A stretch of 64,000 nt of DNA from Acidimicrobiales bacterium (GTDB lineage: Bacteria > Actinomycetota > Acidimicrobiia > Acidimicrobiales > SZUA-35), in the NCBI GenBank assembly GCA_041394265.1, contig JAWKIO010000005.1:2976001-3040000 (forward strand), written 5' to 3'. The notes under the pieces were generated by a model, which made no database searches, had not been told where the DNA came from, and was given only the letters and a program-made list of their open reading frames with translations. This document shows positions 59,977 to 64,000 of this stretch, in pieces (position 1 is the stretch's first letter; every line of letters begins with the position of its first letter). Both the position numbers and the translations under genes were made by a program.

Positions 59977-60561
59977 TCAGGTCGACAGGCGCGACAGCTG
60001 GCCCAGCACCTGATCGTGCTGTCCGATGGCGACCGTGAACGCCAGCAACGCCAGCGCCCCCGTGCCGACCGCCAGCATTGCAGGACGGATCGGGAGGGTG
60101 ATCCCGTCGGGCAACAGGTGCAAAGCGACACCGATCGCCACGATCGGCGACAGCACACCGAGGGCATAGGCGGCGAACAGGAGGAAGCCGACCGCACCGC
60201 GGCTCGGCAGGCGATCGAGCAGGTGACCGAACTCGGCGCCGACGCACGGCTCCCACAGTGCGGCGGCTCCGATCCCGACGAGTACTCCGCCCAGCGCCGA
60301 CACCACATCGAGCCGCCGCACCACGGGCAGGACCAACACGATCGCGCCGGCTGCGACCAGTCCGGCAATGGTGAGCGAGGGCAACGGTTCGGTTCGATCG
60401 GCGAAACGGAGCCACGAATACCCGACGGCCGTCGCGCCGAAGCCGAGGAGTCCTGCCGTCGACTCGGTTCGCGCCGCCAGCGCGACCGCCAAGGCGGGGA
60501 CGAGCAGCGTGAGCGAGCACGGGAGCGGCGCCGACGCGATGCCTTCGATGAGGAGTCGCAT
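59977..60561 (-). CDS. CcdA-like membrane thiol transporter
   Basis: A 194-residue protein with about six membrane helices. Cys15 lies in the first helix (SAPLPCSLTLLVPALAVAL) and Cys106 in the fourth (AALWEPCVGAEFGHLL), each after Pro, as in the CcdA/DsbD core that moves reducing power across the membrane. Length is near CcdA. Its ATG overlaps the stop of the TlpA-like gene (TGATG), so it would pass electrons to that partner. Together they resemble mycobacterial DipZ split into two polypeptides. I take the short version from ATG 60561; longer frames run through the partner gene. Family assignment rests on topology and the paired Pro-Cys sites. Confidence 0.75.
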   Translation of the reverse strand: MRLLIEGIASAPLPCSLTLLVPALAVALAARTESTAGLLGFGATAVGYSWLRFADRTEPLPSLTIAGLVAAGAIVLVLPVVRRLDVVSALGGVLVGIGAAALWEPCVGAEFGHLLDRLPSRGAVGFLLFAAYALGVLSPIVAIGVALHLLPDGITLPIRPAMLAVGTGALALLAFTVAIGQHDQVLGQLSRLST

Positions 60562-61226
60562 CACGATCCTGCTGATGGTGGGTTCGTGAGGAGCCAGTCG
60601 ACGGTGGCCGTCAACTCGTCGTAGGCACCCTCGCCGATGTGGTCGAAACGGATCTCCCCGGCCTGGTCGATCACGTAGGTACGGGGCCAGAACCGCCGAT
60701 TGCCCTGCCACGCGCGGAAGTTGACCTTCTCCGTGTCGAGGGCGATCGGCCAGGTCACGCCGAGCTCGATCGCAGCCGCGGCGACCGCCGCGGGATCCCG
60801 TTCTCGATCGAACTCGGGTGCGTGCACACCGATGATCTGGAGGCCACGCGGCCCGGCATCGGCGTGGAGCGCCTGGAGGTGGGGCAGGGTGTTGCGGCAG
60901 TTCGAACAGGTGAAGGTCCAGAACTGCACGACGCGGACGCGACCGGCGAAGTCGGCGAAGCTTGCGGCATCGGTCTGGAGCCAGCCGTCGAGCTCGACGA
61001 GATCAGGTGCCGGGCCGAGCATCGGGGGTGCCTCGGTCAGTGCGAGTGGGGTTGGTGCGGCTGGGTTTGGTGCGTTTGTTGTCGGAGCGCTGGTCGGCGT
61101 GTCGCTCGCGGCTTCTTCCGGCGGGTCGCTCGATGTGCCGGAGGACCCGTCGCCGAGCAGCGGGCCGAACACGGCGAGCGCAGCGAGTCCGCCCAGGAGG
61201 ACCGCCGCGATCGCGGCCTTGCTCAT
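60561..61226 (-). CDS. TlpA/DipZ-like membrane-anchored thioredoxin
   Basis: A 221-residue protein. One helix (4-21) anchors it; a Thr/Pro/Ala linker follows (28-68); then a thioredoxin fold with QFWTFTCSNCRNTLPHLQAL (Cys107 and Cys110), IIGVHAPEFDRERDPAAV, and FWPRTYVIDQAGEI with the cis-Pro region. The WTFTCSNC form with a Thr before Cys is like DipZ and ResA, which reduce disulfides outside the membrane, for instance in cytochrome c maturation. ATG 61226 overlaps the stop of the acetyltransferase gene (ATGA), and its own stop overlaps the CcdA-like start, so a three-gene unit exists. The outer location is inferred from the anchor. Confidence 0.86.
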   Translation of the reverse strand: MSKAAIAAVLLGGLAALAVFGPLLGDGSSGTSSDPPEEAASDTPTSAPTTNAPNPAAPTPLALTEAPPMLGPAPDLVELDGWLQTDAASFADFAGRVRVVQFWTFTCSNCRNTLPHLQALHADAGPRGLQIIGVHAPEFDRERDPAAVAAAAIELGVTWPIALDTEKVNFRAWQGNRRFWPRTYVIDQAGEIRFDHIGEGAYDELTATVDWLLTNPPSAGS

Positions 61227-61705
61227 CGTTCGTCCATGGTTCGGGGTCGGTGATCGGCGTCGTTCGGTGTGCGTCGCATGGGGAGGTGGGGAATGCCGTC
61301 TTCGATGAACTCAGGACCGGACACCTCGTAGCCCAGGCGCTCGTAGAACGCTCGGAGATGGCTCTGCCCGTCGAGCACGGTGACCACGGAACCGATGTGG
61401 TGGTGGGTCCATTCCATCAATTGCGCAGCGAGGCCCTGACCCCGTTGGTCGGCCCGAGTGACGACACGGCCGATGCGTCGACCCTCGGGGTCGGCGAGCA
61501 CTCGCAGTGCGGCACGAGGGCCGAGCTCGTCGGCCAGCCAGACGTGCTCGGTCGAGTCGAGAAGATCACGCCCGTCGATCTCGTGGTACGGGCACTCCTG
61601 TTCCACCACGAAGATGTCGACCCGCAGCTTGAGGAGATCATGGAGTTGGCGGGCGCCGAGGTCGGGGCCGGCGACGGCGAGCGGGTTGATGGTTGATTCG
61701 GGCAC
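61223..61705 (-). CDS. ElaA-like GNAT acetyltransferase
   Basis: A 160-residue protein of the ElaA type. LHDLLKLRVDIFVVEQECPY and HEIDGRDLLDSTEHVWL are the ElaA opening; RIGRVVTRADQRGQGLAAQL is the GNAT acetyl-CoA loop (RxxGxG/A), and AFYERLGYEVSG its C-terminal motif. The substrate is not known. I choose GTG 61705 because the length then is near E. coli ElaA (153); GTG 61741 would add 12 residues with no family match. It lies first in the unit with the redox pair (stop overlaps their ATG), though a functional tie is unclear. The gap to the divergent hydrolase at 61771 is 65 bp. Confidence 0.85.
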   Translation of the reverse strand: MPESTINPLAVAGPDLGARQLHDLLKLRVDIFVVEQECPYHEIDGRDLLDSTEHVWLADELGPRAALRVLADPEGRRIGRVVTRADQRGQGLAAQLMEWTHHHIGSVVTVLDGQSHLRAFYERLGYEVSGPEFIEDGIPHLPMRRTPNDADHRPRTMDER

Positions 61706-61770
61706 GGCGGTCAGTCTCGCCGAGGCCGGTGCGCATGACACCGCGCCGCCGGAGGGAGTAGGAAGAGCTC

Positions 61771-62646
61771 ATGAGCGAACCGATGCCGCATCCGCCCGAT
61801 CCCGATCGTGTGGCTGGCGCCTACGCCCGCAATGGCGACGTAGAGCTGTGGTACCAGCACTTCGTCGGGGGCGACGGAGCCACACCGCTGTTACTGATCA
61901 ACGGCCTGGGTTCGCCGTCGGTGGCGTACCAGAAGGGTTTCGTCGACGAGCTCCTGGCCGTCGGTTTCGACGTCGTGCGGTTCGACAATCGTGACCTCGG
62001 TCGGTCCAGTCGGATCACGGCGTCGAGCCCGACCGAGCCCGGGTATCGACTGGCCGACATGGCGCGTGACGCCGTGGCCGTGCTCGACGCCGTCGGCTGG
62101 GATCGAGCCGTTGTGTTCGGACAGTCGATGGGTGGGATGATCGCCCAGCAGTTGGCGATCGACCATCCTGAGCGTCTCCTCGCCCTGGTGTCGTTGATGT
62201 CCTCCACCGGCAATCGGAGCGTGGGCCATCCGAGTGCGTCGGCGAAGGCAGGGCTGCTGTCGGTGCCGCCGAACGACCGCGCCGGCTGGCTCGATCACCG
62301 GGTCGAGACCGAGCGCTACTGGGCGTCGCCGGCGCTGTGGGACCCGGCGTGGGTGCGGGCGAAGGGCGAGGCGATGTTCGATCACGGGATCGATCCCAAG
62401 GGCACGGCCCGGCAGTACCGAGCGGTGCTTGCGAGCCCGATGCGCGACGCCGAACTCGGCGCGGTGAGGGCACCTACGCTCGTCCTGCACGGCTCGGCCG
62501 ACACCCTGATCGACCCGTCGGGAGGTCGGCACACCGCAGCGTGCGTCGCCGGAGCTCGGTACGTCGAGATCGACGGCATGGGCCACGATCTCCCGCCCGC
62601 GCTGTGGTCGCGCCTTGCGGCTGAGGCGGCGACGCTGATCGCTTGA
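61771..62646 (+). CDS. Alpha/beta hydrolase
   Basis: A 291-residue alpha/beta hydrolase of the haloperoxidase/esterase group. PLLLINGLGSPSVAYQKGFV is the oxyanion loop region, RFDNRDLGRSSR the usual strand-4 motif, VVFGQSMGGMIAQQLA the nucleophile elbow (Ser in GQSMGG), HGSADTLIDPSGG the acid and DGMGHDLPPALW the His. Thus the Ser-Asp-His triad is complete. The substrate is unknown; cytoplasmic. GGAAGAG precedes ATG 61771 with good spacing. It is followed 82 bp later by the racemase gene, which has its own ribosome binding site. Sequence is typical of many actinobacterial copies. Confidence 0.88.
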   Translation: MSEPMPHPPDPDRVAGAYARNGDVELWYQHFVGGDGATPLLLINGLGSPSVAYQKGFVDELLAVGFDVVRFDNRDLGRSSRITASSPTEPGYRLADMARDAVAVLDAVGWDRAVVFGQSMGGMIAQQLAIDHPERLLALVSLMSSTGNRSVGHPSASAKAGLLSVPPNDRAGWLDHRVETERYWASPALWDPAWVRAKGEAMFDHGIDPKGTARQYRAVLASPMRDAELGAVRAPTLVLHGSADTLIDPSGGRHTAACVAGARYVEIDGMGHDLPPALWSRLAAEAATLIA

Positions 62647-62728
62647 GCGACAACGCGGTCGACTCGCTTTGTCCTCTCGGGCGCAGCGTTCTACGTTGGC
62701 GACGTTCGCCGAGTAGCAGGAGCAGTCC

Positions 62729-63874
62729 ATGGGTCCATTGCAGGGTGTCAAGATCATCGAGCTCGCCGGGATCGGGCCTGGCCCGTTCGCTGCGATGATG
62801 CTGTCCGACATGGGCGCCGAGGTCATCCGGGTCGAGCGTTCGTCGGCCGTGACGGGCGGCGACCCTGCCAACCCGCCGAAGGACGCACTGACCCGCGGTC
62901 GCCGCTCGATTGGCGTCGATCTGAAGAACCCCGAAGGCGTCGAGACCGTGCTCAAGATGATCGAGCAGGCCGACGGCCTCATCGAGGGCTTCCGCCCCGG
63001 TGTCACCGAACGGATGGGTCTCGGGCCCGACGTCTGCCTCGCCCGGAATCCCAAGCTCGTCTACGGACGCATGACCGGCTGGGGCCAGGAAGGTCCCTAC
63101 GCACTCGCAGCCGGGCACGATATCAACTACATCGCGCTTGCCGGGGCGCTCGAGCCCATCGGTCGTGCCGGTGAGGCGCCGATGCCCCCGCTCAACCTCG
63201 TTGGCGACTTCGGCGGCGGCGGGATGCTGATGGCGTTCGGTCTGGCGTGCGGCATCATCTCGGCCCGCTCCACCGGTGAAGGCCAAGTCGTCGACGCCGC
63301 CATGGTCGACGGTGCCGCTGCCCTGATGAACATGTTCTGGGGCATGCGGGCCAGCGGGTTCTGGAACGACGAGCGCGGCACCAACATGCTCGACACCGGC
63401 GCGCCGTTCTACGACGTCTACGAGACCTCCGACGGTCTCTACATCTCGATCGGTTCGATCGAGCCGCAGTTCTATGCCGAGCTGATGCGGCTGTCCGGGC
63501 TGGGCGAGCGTGCCGACTTCCCGTCGCAGAACAGCCGCGGCGACTGGCCCGCCATGAAGGAGATCGTCGCCGAGGTGTTCAAGACCAAGACCCGTGCCGA
63601 ATGGTGCGAGATCATGGAGCACACCGACGTCTGCTTCGCCCCGGTGCTGTCGATGGACGACGCATCGAAGCACCCGCACAACGTGTCTCGCGGCACCTTC
63701 ATCGAGGTGGCCGGACTCACGCAGGCGGCGCCGGCGCCTCGGTTCTCCAAGACCTCACCCGGCACGCCGGCACCGGCGGCGCACCCGGGTCAGCACACCG
63801 ACGAGGTCCTCGCCGACTACGGCTTCGACGCCGACGCGATCGCCAACCTCCGCTCCGGCGGAGCGATCGCCTGA
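62729..63874 (+). CDS. mcr: Alpha-methylacyl-CoA racemase
   Basis: A 381-residue class III CoA-transferase-family racemase. His130 (AAGHDINYIALAG), Asp160 (NLVGDFGGGGM) and Glu245 (IGSIEPQFY) correspond to the catalytic His126, Asp156 and Glu241 of mycobacterial MCR; the opening GPLQGVKIIELAGIGPGPFA is also alike. It flips the 2-methyl centre of branched acyl-CoA so that beta-oxidation, which takes the S form, can proceed. This suits methyl-branched or sterol side-chain breakdown, and the FadD, SDR and MaoC genes in the window. AGGAG precedes ATG 62729. The C-terminus ends in a Gly-rich tail; the stop is followed by a 27-bp tandem repeat. Confidence 0.9.
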   Translation: MGPLQGVKIIELAGIGPGPFAAMMLSDMGAEVIRVERSSAVTGGDPANPPKDALTRGRRSIGVDLKNPEGVETVLKMIEQADGLIEGFRPGVTERMGLGPDVCLARNPKLVYGRMTGWGQEGPYALAAGHDINYIALAGALEPIGRAGEAPMPPLNLVGDFGGGGMLMAFGLACGIISARSTGEGQVVDAAMVDGAAALMNMFWGMRASGFWNDERGTNMLDTGAPFYDVYETSDGLYISIGSIEPQFYAELMRLSGLGERADFPSQNSRGDWPAMKEIVAEVFKTKTRAEWCEIMEHTDVCFAPVLSMDDASKHPHNVSRGTFIEVAGLTQAAPAPRFSKTSPGTPAPAAHPGQHTDEVLADYGFDADAIANLRSGGAIA

Positions 63875-63878
63875 TCTT

Positions 63879-63950
63879 GCGCCTTTGGGCGCCGAGCTCG
63901 GCCTGGCGCCTTCCGGCGGCGAGCTCGATCTCGCGGCTTCGGGCGCGGTC
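63879..63950. repeat. 27-bp degenerate tandem repeat, about three copies
   Basis: GCGCCTTTGGGCGCCGAGCTC and variants start at 63879, 63906 and 63933 with 27-bp spacing, right after the racemase stop. Each copy has a GC-rich palindromic core. Confidence 0.7.
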
Positions 63951-63954
63951 CTCC

Positions 63955-63960
63955 TAGCCT
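63955..63960 (+). promoter_or_regulatory. -10 box TAGCCT, leaderless type
   Basis: TAGCCT ends seven bases before ATG 63968 of the PIG-L-type gene at the window edge. Confidence 0.55.
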
Positions 63961-63967
63961 TTGCACC

Positions 63968-64000
63968 ATGTCGACACTCGTGTGTTTCCACGCTCATCCC
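63968..64000 (+). CDS. PIG-L/LmbE-family deacetylase, first 11 codons (cut by window edge)
   Basis: Only the start is visible: MSTLVCFHAHP. A short first strand ending in xHAHP is the start of the PIG-L family zinc site (AHPDDE), as in MshB, Mca and LmbE, so the gene likely encodes an N-acetyl-sugar deacetylase. The ATG follows a TAGCCT box by seven bases, a leaderless start as seen for many genes here. With 11 residues the call depends on pattern and context only; the next bases should read Asp-Asp if it is right. Confidence 0.6.
   Translation, partial: MSTLVCFHAHP

Noticed and set aside
57466..63874. Complete 3-hydroxypropionate bicycle
   Set aside because: Only Mcl and a CitE-like lyase are present; the class III CoA-transferase-family gene at 62729 has the catalytic His, Asp and Glu of the racemase, so it is not read as the mesaconyl-CoA transferase.

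Overview
The window is high-GC, gene-dense bacterial DNA (about 58 genes, no gene-free stretch over 300 bp) with no rRNA, tRNA, insertion sequence, prophage or CRISPR array that I can see. It looks chromosomal and actinobacterial. Evidence is a mycothiol amidase (Mca) fragment, NucS mismatch endonuclease, the fused 2-oxoglutarate decarboxylase Kgd, a UvrD2-type helicase with an HRDC-like end, CysQ, an F420-type LLM oxidoreductase, and frequent TAnnnT boxes placed 6-8 nt before start codons. The wealth of acyl-CoA genes and the style of the hypothetical genes suggest the class Acidimicrobiia (Ilumatobacter-like); that last step is inference.

Layout. 1-0.9 kb: mca fragment and an SCP2-like protein. 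0.9-4.8 kb (minus): amidohydrolase, YdjC-like deacetylase, nuclease lipoprotein, FadA5-like thiolase. 4.8-12.3 kb: membrane protein, LLM oxidoreductase, HerA-like ATPase, antitoxin-like small protein, HELGH membrane protein, Mug glycosylase, PAP2 phosphatase. 12.3-15.8 kb: SDR facing an operon of enoyl-CoA hydratase, Cys-less thiolase-like protein and DUF35 protein. 15.9-18.5 kb: MBOAT acyltransferase and SGNH esterase pair. 18.6-20.6 kb: desaturase-like flavoprotein, CBS-pair protein. 20.7-26.1 kb: four tandem paralogues with a zinc ribbon, one membrane helix and a propeller-like outer domain. 26.1-34.7 kb: two acyl-CoA synthetases, geranylgeranyl-reductase-like flavoprotein, VanW protein, and an SDR plus MaoC hydratase pair. 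34.8-43.6 kb: NucS, UbiB-like kinase, enoyl-CoA hydratase, CysQ, EttA, a PIN-S1-histone-H1-like fusion, HAD phosphatase. 43.7-53.5 kb: Kgd, FrnE-like protein, exonuclease III, thioesterase, UvrD2, PH-domain protein, BtuF-like protein, DUF2510 protein. 53.5-64 kb: ACT-malic enzyme, CHASE histidine kinase and response regulator, CitE-like and malyl-CoA lyase pair, DUF3291 protein, DipZ-like split redox pair with an acetyltransferase, alpha/beta hydrolase, alpha-methylacyl-CoA racemase, and the start of a PIG-L family deacetylase.

How the genes work together. Acyl-CoA synthetases, racemase, MFE-2-type SDR and MaoC parts, enoyl-CoA hydratases, FadA5-like thiolase, SCP2 and the Ltp2-like/DUF35 pair together form a toolkit for oxidising branched or sterol-like acyl chains; malyl-CoA lyase, CitE, Kgd and malic enzyme link it to C4/C5 acids. 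A second theme is nucleic-acid upkeep (NucS, Mug, XthA, UvrD2, HerA-like, EttA, PIN-S1 protein).

Most noteworthy: the four-paralogue array with an invariant CxC-x10-CxxC ribbon and an invariant outer Cx5C; the PIN-S1-H1 fusion; about 16 leaderless-type promoters including compact divergent pairs; and unrelated short tandem duplications in many gene gaps.
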